From Spirochaetaceae bacterium (lineage in GTDB: Bacteria; Spirochaetota; Spirochaetia; Treponematales; Breznakiellaceae): a stretch of DNA of 5,755 bases. Numbering within the stretch: the stretch's first letter is position 1; each line of letters starts with the position of its first letter. Location: assembly GCA_031279965.1 (NCBI GenBank), contig JAITHM010000106.1, positions 1 to 5,755 of the forward strand, in the 5' to 3' direction. Position numbers and translations under genes: made by a program. Positions 1 through 5,755 of the stretch are shown one piece after another. The notes under the pieces are model-generated. The model saw nothing but the letters and a program-made list of their open reading frames with translations. It had not been told where the DNA came from and ran no database searches.

Positions 1-1971
1 ATTATACGGAAAATTCGCTGGAAAACCGATATGATACTGGTTTCCGCAATAACCAGTATTGTAATAGCAACCCTTATTATTGTATTACCATCGACTTATT
101 CTGAAGGCATGCAGTCATATATTGACAATACATTTATTCAGTTGTCTGCGCTTGCTCAGGCAGGCGGTTATCAAATTGATGCAGCTGCTCTTGAAAAAAT
201 AAATTTACCTCGTGACTACATGAGTGATGAGTACATACGGTTGTGGAATTCATTGCGTGGTCTTATCAATGAAGAATACGAATGGAATAAATCAATTTAT
301 TGTGTGCTTTACCGTTATGTTGATGGTGTGCTATGGACGCCAATATTTATGGATGGAACAGGTGGAGCCTATTATCCGTATGATTATTTTCCTGAATCGC
401 TTGAACAAGTGTTCTTGAAAGGCGAGACAGAGCGTGTTGATGCAGATATTGCCGCTGACGGTGAGTGGATGTATATTCATAGCCCTGTTTATAATCGTGA
501 ACAAAAAATCGTAGGCGCACTTGAAGTTGGATTGAACCTTACTGCATTTCAATCAAATTATAAAAGAATCTATCTTTCTATTGTTTTTGCTGTTATCGCG
601 GCAAGCGTTGTTTTACAAATTATTGTTATGCAAATTATTAAAGCGATAGATTATCTTGATGAACGCAAACGAAGTCTTCTGTCATTGAAAGAAAAGGATG
701 CTGCTGGAGGCAATTCCAAGTCTATTACCCTTAATTATGAGCCGGTTGAATTTGTAAATCCAACGGTGTTTTTGCTGTATTTTGCTTTTAATATGGTAAC
801 AGCATTTTTACCAATGTATAGCGCGGCTTTATATGAACCGCTTTCACGCAATTCACTGTTTTCCGCATTTCCACGCGAATTTATGGAAGCGTTTCCTATT
901 TCTGCCCATCTTGCTGCTGTGGGTATAGGCTGTGCGGCAGCAGGAACCATTGTTCGTAAAATTGGATTTCGTACAACAACAGGAATTGGTGGATTTCTTA
1001 TGCTTGTGTCATGCATTCTTTTAGGTTTTACTTCCAAGTACATTATATTTACCATCTTTTTCTTTTTTATGGGCTTGGGGTTTGGCCTTATGACCAATGC
1101 GATAAGCGGCAGTATTGCGGCAATACCAAACGAGGCAAAGCGTTCATTAGGATTTACGTATTATAATTCATCTCTTTTTTCCGGGTTTTGCTGCGGTACG
1201 GTTATTGGAGCGGCACTTGCAGAATCGTTGGGAGGACGCGAAGTTTTTCTGGTTTCTGCTGCGGCAACGCTTTTCCCTGTTATTGTACTATGTATCCTTT
1301 TGAAAGATCCTGTAAATAAACGCCTTATAGAGGAACATACTACCGTTTCTTTGGGACAAACAATGCGCCGCAGCATTCTTTCTTTTTTATTAAAGCCTGA
1401 TGTATTTCTGTTTTTCCTATTCTCTCTTATACCATATACGCTTGCAGGCTATTTTATGTTTTATTTTATGCCGCGCTTTGCAGAAGAAAACCTTGGTTTA
1501 TCACCAAGTGTAATAGGCCAGCTCTTTTTGGTACACGGAATAGCGGTGCTGGTTTTTTCAACTGCGCTTACAAAATGGACGGCAAAATATTTTACTTCAA
1601 ATGCAATATGTCTTTCTTTTGTGCTGATAGCCGCTGCATTCTTAATATTTGGATTAAATCCATCACTTCATACGCTGATTATTGCGCTTTTTCTTCTTGG
1701 AGTCGGTTCTTCGTTTGGTGCGGCTTCGTTGAGTAACTATTACGTAAATCTTAATTCAGTTCATACCTATGGCTACGAAAAATCGATGAGCGTGTATCAA
1801 ACTGTTGAAAATTCAGGAGATACCCTCGCTCCAATTATTTTTGGATATGCGCTCTCGGGGTCGTTGCAGCAAAACTTTATCCTTTTTACGCTTATTCTTA
1901 TTGTGCTTCTTTTAGTTCTTGCAATAGCATTAAAACGAAGACCTGAATATTCCGATATTCTTAGTAAGTAA
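1..1971 (+). CDS. Cache-like sensor domain fused to MFS transporter-like protein (5' partial)
   Basis: Probable membrane sensor or sensor-transporter. The frame is open to the left edge (ten codons precede the first ATG at 31), so the true start is probably upstream. Counting from that ATG, a membrane helix (about residues 2-20) is followed by an extracytoplasmic domain (about 24-178). That domain ends in a Cache-like strand pair, with GEWMYIHSPVYN then VGALEVGLNLTAF at 161-173. A second helix (about 180-205) leads into a charged linker. Residues 245-634 then form about twelve hydrophobic helices of MFS type, split six plus six by a cytoplasmic loop near 425-455. The MFS motif A between helices 2 and 3 is degenerate: GTIVRKIGFR (305-314) lacks the usual aspartate. 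Family knowledge: Cache domains bind small molecules outside the membrane, and MFS proteins move solutes. The ligand is unknown. The gene lies 6 bases before a membrane ATPase gene, which suggests a joint signalling role. The architecture is well supported; sensing rather than transport is inference. Confidence 0.8.
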   Translation: MIRKIRWKTDMILVSAITSIVIATLIIVLPSTYSEGMQSYIDNTFIQLSALAQAGGYQIDAAALEKINLPRDYMSDEYIRLWNSLRGLINEEYEWNKSIYCVLYRYVDGVLWTPIFMDGTGGAYYPYDYFPESLEQVFLKGETERVDADIAADGEWMYIHSPVYNREQKIVGALEVGLNLTAFQSNYKRIYLSIVFAVIAASVVLQIIVMQIIKAIDYLDERKRSLLSLKEKDAAGGNSKSITLNYEPVEFVNPTVFLLYFAFNMVTAFLPMYSAALYEPLSRNSLFSAFPREFMEAFPISAHLAAVGIGCAAAGTIVRKIGFRTTTGIGGFLMLVSCILLGFTSKYIIFTIFFFFMGLGFGLMTNAISGSIAAIPNEAKRSLGFTYYNSSLFSGFCCGTVIGAALAESLGGREVFLVSAAATLFPVIVLCILLKDPVNKRLIEEHTTVSLGQTMRRSILSFLLKPDVFLFFLFSLIPYTLAGYFMFYFMPRFAEENLGLSPSVIGQLFLVHGIAVLVFSTALTKWTAKYFTSNAICLSFVLIAAAFLIFGLNPSLHTLIIALFLLGVGSSFGAASLSNYYVNLNSVHTYGYEKSMSVYQTVENSGDTLAPIIFGYALSGSLQQNFILFTLILIVLLLVLAIALKRRPEYSDILSK

Positions 1972-1977
1972 ATTATC

Positions 1978-3054
1978 ATGATACGTGCGGCAGAATTAAA
2001 TTTTGATACAAAACTTCGTTCAATACTATTGAGTGTAGCGCTTCTTATTGTAGCGCTGACTTTTCTTTTTTATGCATTGATTGATTTATGGAGAACATCC
2101 AATGTTGTGCGAAGTGCAATTTGGCTTGCAGGCGCGCTTATCGCTGCGGCGCTTCTTGTAATAGCCCGTTCTAATGTACCTCAGCGATTTTCGGCAATAT
2201 TAACAAGCGCTATTTTTGCGCTGATCTGCATGTATCTTGTGTTTTCAGGAGGTCAGTCCGGGTTTGTTATTGTATGGTCATTTACATTTCCCGCAATTGC
2301 GGTTTTTTTATTAAGTGTTACAATGGGGACTTTACTGTCTGCGCTGGTATTCGCCGCGCTTGAGATTGCGCTGTTCATTCCCGGAGTAAGCAGTTCAAGC
2401 TGGCCGCTTACAACATCACTTATCGTTACCTGTGTCTATATGATCACTTTTATAATAAGCGCTGCGCTTGAATGGAGCCGGGGAGCAAAAAAAAGGCGGC
2501 TTGCAGCGCTCATTCATGATGAAGGCCGTAAAGTGCTTATCGAAACCCTCAATATAAGCTGTAAACTTGCCTGTCTGCATCATAATAAACGAGCTGTACT
2601 TAATCCGTCAATTTCACCTGATGCGCTTAGAAAGACAAGTCTCGAGGTGCTCAAAGATATTTTTGCCGAACTTGTTCAAAATGCTGTTGTGCATGGCATT
2701 GAGCTGCCTGATGTACGCCGCAGAGCCGGTATAGATGAAACAGGAATTATTACGCTTTCAATTTATGAAAAGAACGGACTTATCAGGGCAGAGTTACGCG
2801 ATGATGGCGCTGGTTTTGATTTCAAAAAAATTAGTGCGGAAAATCCTGAAATTGAAGGTAAAAACGACGAACTTGCTCCTTATATACGCTCACTTTTTGA
2901 GCCGAATAAACAGCAGATTAAAATACGAAATGAAGCCCGCACGGGCCTTAATATTGTTTGCAGCCGTCTTGTAATACTTCATGGGAAGGTAAAAATCAAA
3001 ACAAAACCCGGGCGGGGGACTGCTTTTATACTTGAGTTTGCTCCGTTATACTAA
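1978..3054 (+). CDS. Six-helix membrane protein with CheA-like GHKL ATPase domain (sensor kinase-like)
   Basis: Likely membrane signalling kinase or related ATPase, 358 residues. Six hydrophobic helices occupy about 16-35, 45-63, 71-90, 96-113, 115-135 and 145-163, with no large outside domain. A basic stretch (KKRR, 171-174) marks entry to the cytoplasm. The ATPase domain spans about 220-358. Its N box reads ELVQNAVVHGIELPDVRRRAG (E231, N235, H239), the G1 box is DDGAGFD (275-281), a LFEP turn lies at 306-309, the G2-like RTGLNIV is at 321-327 and G3 is GRGTAF (345-350). The N box followed by HGIE-P-RR-AG closely resembles the P4 domain of CheA, yet the P1, P3 and P5 domains are absent. The 50 residues before it could hold a short dimerization helix with H180 in IHDEG as a possible phospho-acceptor, but this is uncertain. 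The ATG is 6 bases after the upstream stop and no strong Shine-Dalgarno is visible. An anti-sigma-type serine kinase is an alternative. Confidence 0.8.
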   Translation: MIRAAELNFDTKLRSILLSVALLIVALTFLFYALIDLWRTSNVVRSAIWLAGALIAAALLVIARSNVPQRFSAILTSAIFALICMYLVFSGGQSGFVIVWSFTFPAIAVFLLSVTMGTLLSALVFAALEIALFIPGVSSSSWPLTTSLIVTCVYMITFIISAALEWSRGAKKRRLAALIHDEGRKVLIETLNISCKLACLHHNKRAVLNPSISPDALRKTSLEVLKDIFAELVQNAVVHGIELPDVRRRAGIDETGIITLSIYEKNGLIRAELRDDGAGFDFKKISAENPEIEGKNDELAPYIRSLFEPNKQQIKIRNEARTGLNIVCSRLVILHGKVKIKTKPGRGTAFILEFAPLY

Positions 3055-3059
3055 TTCGC

Positions 3060-3689
3060 ATGATTGGAGTAATTAATTATGGCGCGGGAAATCTTGGTTC
3101 AGTGATGAATGCGCTGGGGCGGATTGGCGTTAAAGCATATTTTGTTAATGAACCTGATGAACTTGTGCCTGGTAAAAGTCCTTACGAAAAGATAATATTT
3201 CCTGGTGACGGACACTTTGCCACCGCAATGAAAGCCCTTCAAAATACTGGCTATGAGAATGTTATTAGGGAATGGATATATGCGGATAAACCGTTCCTTG
3301 GTATCTGCATCGGGCTGCAGCTTCTTTTTGAATGTTCCGAGGAAGCGCCGCCTGAAGCAGGACGGCCGGTGCAGGGGCTTTCAGTGCTTAAAGGAAATGT
3401 ACGGCTTTTTCCCGGCGTAAAAGTCCCGCAGATAGGCTGGAACAGAACAGTGCCGTCATCTAAATCCCGCCTTTTTGCTGGACTTGGAGGGGCGCAATTT
3501 TTCTATTATATTCATTCGTATTATGTTATACCTGATAATGCTGAAGACAGTGTAGCAACAGCGGATTACTCTGTTGAATTCTGTGCGGCGGTAGAGCGAA
3601 GCGCTCTGTGTGCGGTACAATTTCATCCCGAAAAATCCGGTGCGCCAGGGCTGAAGCTTCTTGAAAATTGGGCTATAGGCAGTTCCTGA
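3060..3689 (+). CDS. hisH: Imidazole glycerol phosphate synthase, glutaminase subunit HisH
   Basis: Class I glutamine amidotransferase, 209 residues, close to the usual length of about 200. HisH hydrolyses glutamine and channels ammonia to HisF, which makes imidazole glycerol phosphate and AICAR in histidine synthesis; the complex is cytoplasmic. Visible marks are the N-terminal IGVINYGAGNLGSV, the nucleophile motif GICIGLQLLFE with C83, the IGWN element (125-128) of the HisH family, and QFHPEKSG with catalytic H189 and E191. The oxyanion-strand motif is PGDGHF (48-53), where most HisH proteins have PGVG, an unusual change. No HisF or other histidine gene is within the window: the gene follows the membrane ATPase gene after 5 bases and converges on an unrelated operon. 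A HisH paralog serving another amidotransfer, as in surface-sugar synthesis with a HisF-like partner, is possible. The start at 3060 aligns with the conserved N terminus. The sequence TATACT, ending 7 bases upstream, could be a -10 element. Confidence 0.9.
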   Translation: MIGVINYGAGNLGSVMNALGRIGVKAYFVNEPDELVPGKSPYEKIIFPGDGHFATAMKALQNTGYENVIREWIYADKPFLGICIGLQLLFECSEEAPPEAGRPVQGLSVLKGNVRLFPGVKVPQIGWNRTVPSSKSRLFAGLGGAQFFYYIHSYYVIPDNAEDSVATADYSVEFCAAVERSALCAVQFHPEKSGAPGLKLLENWAIGSS

Positions 3690-3719
3690 TGGAACATGTG
3701 CCGGCAATCTATCCGGCAC
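3682..3719. terminator. Tandem hairpins at convergent gene junction, possible bidirectional terminator
   Basis: Two perfect inverted repeats lie back to back between the stop of hisH and the stop of the opposing deacetylase-family gene. The first is GTTCC-tgat-GGAAC (3682-3695) and overlaps the hisH stop codon. The second is GTGCCGG-8 nt-CCGGCAC (3698-3719) and overlaps the last codons and stop of the minus-strand gene. Neither is followed on either strand by a clear run of T, so they do not match a classical intrinsic terminator. Position between convergent genes and the GC-rich seven-pair stem favour transcription end or mRNA 3'-end protection. Confidence 0.45.
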
Positions 3720-4860
3720 GATTATCGTTCAAAGCCGCGAGAAAAGTTGCCGCCGGCTCCCATGCGCGCTCGCCATAACCGCCTGCCAACGTCCAGGCAC
3801 TTGGTATATTCCGTTCCCGCAAAAAATGGTAAATCAGCATATCCCGTTCAAGGCATTGCTTCCGTGTAAGTTTGAGGAGCGCACTGGACGCAAGGCCGTC
3901 ATATTCGTAAGGATCGCTGCCATCTACGACAATGGCAAGATCGCACTGCTGCCCCGCAGACATCGCTTCAATCTGCATAAGACCGGCACTAAGTTTAGCG
4001 CAGTAAAGATCCTCTTCTCCGGCTTCAATAGGAATTTCAATATCAGAAGGCAGGCACGGAGCTTTTCCTAAAGCAGCGTGAGCAAGTGTTTTCTCATCGA
4101 GCGGCCAGCCCCGGGCCATGTGGGCGGAAAGCGTTAAGATATTACAGTGTTTTTCAAAAGGATAAGGATTCGTACCATTACGGATATAGGTAACCAGCTC
4201 AGTGCTTCCACAGCCTTTATGTGCATCAACATCAATAAACCAAATAAGCCGAGCCTGCCCTTCAGCCTGGAGTCGCCGGGCTGCATAGACAAGATCATTC
4301 AAAAGACAAAATCCCGCGCCTGTTGCATAGCGGGCATGGTGATTCCCTCCAGCTAAATAAAAACAAAAGTGTTCATCAGTTTCTAACGCATACTGTGCCG
4401 CATGATAGGTTCCTTCAAGCCGGGCCAGCGTTACCGTGCGAAACAACGCGGTAAGCGGATTAACTGCCCGTGTTTTATCGTAACGGTGCGGTGTGCCCGT
4501 ATCATCAAGAAGTTCATACACATTAAGAATGGTTTGCTCAAGCGCTGCTTCGCCATGAAGCCCAAAAAGCGTATCAAGATAGTCTTGTGCATGAACTCGA
4601 AGCAGATGGTGATATATTGGGGGAAGATGGGGTGTATTTCGGGTTTTTTCTGGTTGATCTGAACATGGAGAGGGGAGCCTTTGCCAACAAGAATTATCAA
4701 TCTGGTGAACAGCACCGGGGACAGAGCCCGCTTTGACAGCGCTATTCTTGGCTGTTTCTGCAAGAAAATTAAGAATACGCTGAGGGCGTTCCGGTGGAAA
4801 GGGTATCATAATACCGTAATCTATCCAGCTTGAGCCTTGCGCTGGGTCGCAGAGTATCAT
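3709..4860 (-). CDS. Histone deacetylase-family zinc amidohydrolase
   Basis: Arginase/deacetylase-fold enzyme of 383 residues. Bacterial members of this family remove acetyl or other acyl groups from amines such as acetylpolyamines, acetyl-lysine or natural products; the substrate here is unknown. An N-terminal PPERPQRI (22-29) matches the usual HPERP-RI element without its histidine. The tandem active-site histidines are H174 and H175 in GGNHHARYATGAGFCLLND. The metal motif IDVDAHKGCG gives D212 and H214, the third zinc ligand is D316 in DGSDPYEYDG, and the catalytic tyrosine is Y362 in LAGGYG. All core catalytic residues are therefore present. In the second shell the common HHGDG is HKGCG. 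No signal peptide or membrane helix is seen, so it should be cytoplasmic. The ATG overlaps the stop of the upstream methyltransferase (ATGA), which fixes the start and implies translational coupling; a second ATG at residue 18 is less likely. Function beyond family level is not known. Confidence 0.88.
   Translation of the reverse strand: MILCDPAQGSSWIDYGIMIPFPPERPQRILNFLAETAKNSAVKAGSVPGAVHQIDNSCWQRLPSPCSDQPEKTRNTPHLPPIYHHLLRVHAQDYLDTLFGLHGEAALEQTILNVYELLDDTGTPHRYDKTRAVNPLTALFRTVTLARLEGTYHAAQYALETDEHFCFYLAGGNHHARYATGAGFCLLNDLVYAARRLQAEGQARLIWFIDVDAHKGCGSTELVTYIRNGTNPYPFEKHCNILTLSAHMARGWPLDEKTLAHAALGKAPCLPSDIEIPIEAGEEDLYCAKLSAGLMQIEAMSAGQQCDLAIVVDGSDPYEYDGLASSALLKLTRKQCLERDMLIYHFLRERNIPSAWTLAGGYGERAWEPAATFLAALNDNRAG
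4857..4860 (-). other. ATGA stop-start overlap (translational coupling)
   Basis: On the minus strand the methyltransferase stop TGA (4859-4857) shares bases with the deacetylase-family ATG (4860-4858). No Shine-Dalgarno-like sequence precedes this ATG, so re-initiation by ribosomes ending the upstream gene is the most likely route of translation. Confidence 0.7.
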
Positions 4861-5564
4861 TTGATGGCGCAGAATGTGGCAAAACAGGCGTTTTTATGGA
4901 GAATTTCAATGCTTTTAAATCCGGTGCGCCGTAAAAGCTCCATTTGCCAATTCAGCGGGCGGGGGGTATCCTCGCGCTCACAGAGTGTGAGGATAGTTTC
5001 GCGCATCTCCGGCCCGCCGGCATTTTCAAGATACGCCCCCCAGCGCTCCCAATCATAACGGGCTAGAATTTCGTTTTCATGAGTTACCAGATCAGAAATA
5101 AGGAAACAGCCATTATGCCTAAGTGCGGCATAGATTTTTGTAAAAACAGCAATCCATTCATCATCATCACGAAGATGATGAAGCGTTGCGCCTGCTGTGA
5201 TAATATCAAATGATTCGGCCTCAAATTGTACTGTGCGAAAATCGCTTTCGAGTATGGTAATATTTTGGCGGCTGAGCGGTGCAACACGTTCACGCGCCCG
5301 TTCAAGCATGGGGCGGCTGATGTCAACAAGGGTGCAGGCAAGGTTAGGCAGTTTTTCAAGCAGTTTTACCGTCCAATTTCCCGCTCCGCAGCCTAAATCG
5401 AGAAGCGTTTGTCCATTTTGCACAAGGCGGCGCACCGCTTCCGTTCCTACTTCAAGAGCAAGCGCCGCGTCCATAACGGAAGTCTGTCCTGTTATTACAT
5501 TGGAAAATCGCTCAACATCACCGTCAAACCGTTCTCGAATTTCGCTTACAGCAGCTTTAGTCAT
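4857..5564 (-). CDS. Class I SAM-dependent methyltransferase
   Basis: Cytoplasmic methyltransferase of 235 residues from the chosen ATG. After a short N-terminal region (RFDGDVERFSN, 11-22), the Rossmann core starts with motif I LLDLGCGAGNW (54-64), which binds S-adenosylmethionine. The acidic residue ending strand 2 is D81 in LVDIS, motif II is SDF (107-109), and FDIITAGATLHHL (119-131) is motif IV/post-I. GCFLISDLV (152-160) is a typical strand 5. A C-terminal cap (about 165-235) carries the W/Y-rich DWERWGAYLE, and the chain ends on FATFCAIK. The methyl acceptor cannot be named: small molecules, lipids and tRNA are all used by similar enzymes. An in-frame GTG at 5603 would add 13 residues, but that stretch overlaps the best promoter, and the MTK start gives a normal soluble N terminus. 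It is the first gene of a two-gene operon with the deacetylase-family gene. Confidence 0.85.
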   Translation of the reverse strand: MTKAAVSEIRERFDGDVERFSNVITGQTSVMDAALALEVGTEAVRRLVQNGQTLLDLGCGAGNWTVKLLEKLPNLACTLVDISRPMLERARERVAPLSRQNITILESDFRTVQFEAESFDIITAGATLHHLRDDDEWIAVFTKIYAALRHNGCFLISDLVTHENEILARYDWERWGAYLENAGGPEMRETILTLCEREDTPRPLNWQMELLRRTGFKSIEILHKNACFATFCAIK

Positions 5565-5570
5565 GCCTGC

Positions 5571-5599
5571 ATTGTAGCAGGGAAATATAAAAACAGCAA
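5571..5599 (-). promoter_or_regulatory. Candidate sigma-70-type promoter of the methyltransferase-deacetylase operon
   Basis: Read on the minus strand: TTGCTG (5599-5594, 3 of 6 matches to the -35 consensus), a 17-base spacer, then TACAAT (5576-5571, 5 of 6 matches to the -10). Only 6 bases (GCAGGC) separate the -10 from the ATG at 5564, so transcription would begin at or next to the start codon. This predicts a leaderless mRNA and argues against the longer GTG start. Confidence 0.5.
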
Positions 5600-5628
5600 T
5601 CACGCGGGCACAGGCTCACAGAAAATGG

Positions 5629-5657
5629 TTGACAGAGAAGGTTTAATGAGGTAAATT
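5629..5657 (+). promoter_or_regulatory. Candidate sigma-70-type promoter of the lipoprotein gene
   Basis: TTGACA (5629-5634) is a perfect -35 hexamer. After a 17-base spacer comes TAAATT (5652-5657), with 4 of 6 matches to the -10. The -10 ends 6 bases before the ATG at 5664, giving a start of transcription at about the start codon. A GAGG at 5648-5651 could serve as a distant ribosome site only if transcription began further upstream. Confidence 0.5.
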
Positions 5658-5663
5658 ATAAGG

Positions 5664-5755
5664 ATGAAGCGTGTTTATATATGCGTTATGGCGCTTGTAG
5701 GTATGATTTCGTGTGAATGGCCTGTTGCGGTTCCCGGCGACGCGCAGGGGTCGGG
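5664..5755 (+). CDS. Putative lipoprotein, N-terminal fragment (3' partial)
   Basis: The frame opens at ATG 5664 and runs off the right edge after 30 codons. The start MKRVYICVMALVGMISCEW has two basic residues, a hydrophobic stretch of about 13 residues and a cysteine at position 17. The lipobox GMIS-C is loose, with methionine at -3, the kind of variation tolerated in spirochaetes. The product is therefore probably exported, cut before C17 and anchored by lipid. The following WPVAVPGDAQ is a plausible flexible tether. Too little is present to name a function. It is transcribed divergently from the methyltransferase gene across 99 bases and has a perfect -35 element upstream. Confidence 0.6.
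   Translation, partial: MKRVYICVMALVGMISCEWPVAVPGDAQGS

Noticed and set aside
735..1097. 120-codon open frame antisense to the MFS region
   Set aside because: It mirrors hydrophobic codons of a well-supported gene; the product is low-complexity and basic with no recognisable domain.
1968..1977. GTAAATTAT shared by the sequences before the ATGs at 1978 and 5664
   Set aside because: A nine-base AT-rich match is easily due to chance, the distance to the ATG differs, and no -35 accompanies the copy at 1968.
2515..2530. H180-D-E-G in the membrane ATPase as a firm histidine-kinase H box
   Set aside because: The surrounding helix does not clearly match a HisKA family, so it is kept only as a possibility in the gene entry.
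5197..5577. 126-codon open frame on the plus strand opposite the methyltransferase
   Set aside because: It is rich in Ser and Arg, as expected from the reverse of the methyltransferase codons, and has no domain or start signal.
5565..5603. N-terminal extension of the methyltransferase from a GTG at 5603
   Set aside because: The 13 added residues are hydrophobic and unlike the family's N terminus, no ribosome site precedes the GTG, and the stretch contains the best -10 element.
5600..5628. TGTGAGCC/TGTGCCCG near-repeat between the two divergent promoters, possible operator
   Set aside because: Only a short imperfect match with no dyad symmetry; not enough to call a regulator site.

Overview
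The window looks like a gene-dense bacterial chromosome segment. It has four complete genes and two genes cut by the window edges, with almost no intergenic space. No rRNA, tRNA, CRISPR array or insertion sequence was seen. The host cannot be fixed from sequence alone. Moderate, uneven base composition (AT-rich on the left, more GC-rich on the right by eye), a loose lipobox at the right edge and the general style of the membrane sensor proteins are compatible with a spirochaete such as a treponeme, but this is a weak inference.

Left block, plus strand, 1-3689: three tightly packed genes with gaps of 6 and 5 bases. The first, open at the left edge, encodes an extracytoplasmic Cache-like sensor domain fused to a 12-helix major facilitator (MFS) body. 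The second encodes a six-helix membrane protein with a C-terminal GHKL ATPase domain that reads most like that of CheA. Together they recall the UhpC/UhpB arrangement, in which a transporter-like sensor works with a polytopic membrane kinase, although no response regulator is in view. The third encodes HisH, the glutaminase subunit of imidazole glycerol phosphate synthase, without HisF beside it.

Convergent junction, 3682-3719: two small hairpins sit back to back where the plus-strand block meets the minus-strand block.

Right block, minus strand, 5564-3709: a class I SAM-dependent methyltransferase is followed, with a 4-base ATGA overlap, by a histone-deacetylase-family zinc amidohydrolase. 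The two are almost certainly co-translated, so acyl removal and methylation may act on a related substrate.

Divergent intergenic region, 5565-5663 (99 bases): it holds two head-to-head promoter candidates, one for the methyltransferase operon and one for a lipoprotein gene that runs off the right edge. In both, the -10 hexamer ends 6 bases before the start codon, which predicts leaderless or nearly leaderless mRNAs. None of the five visible starts has a well-placed strong Shine-Dalgarno sequence.
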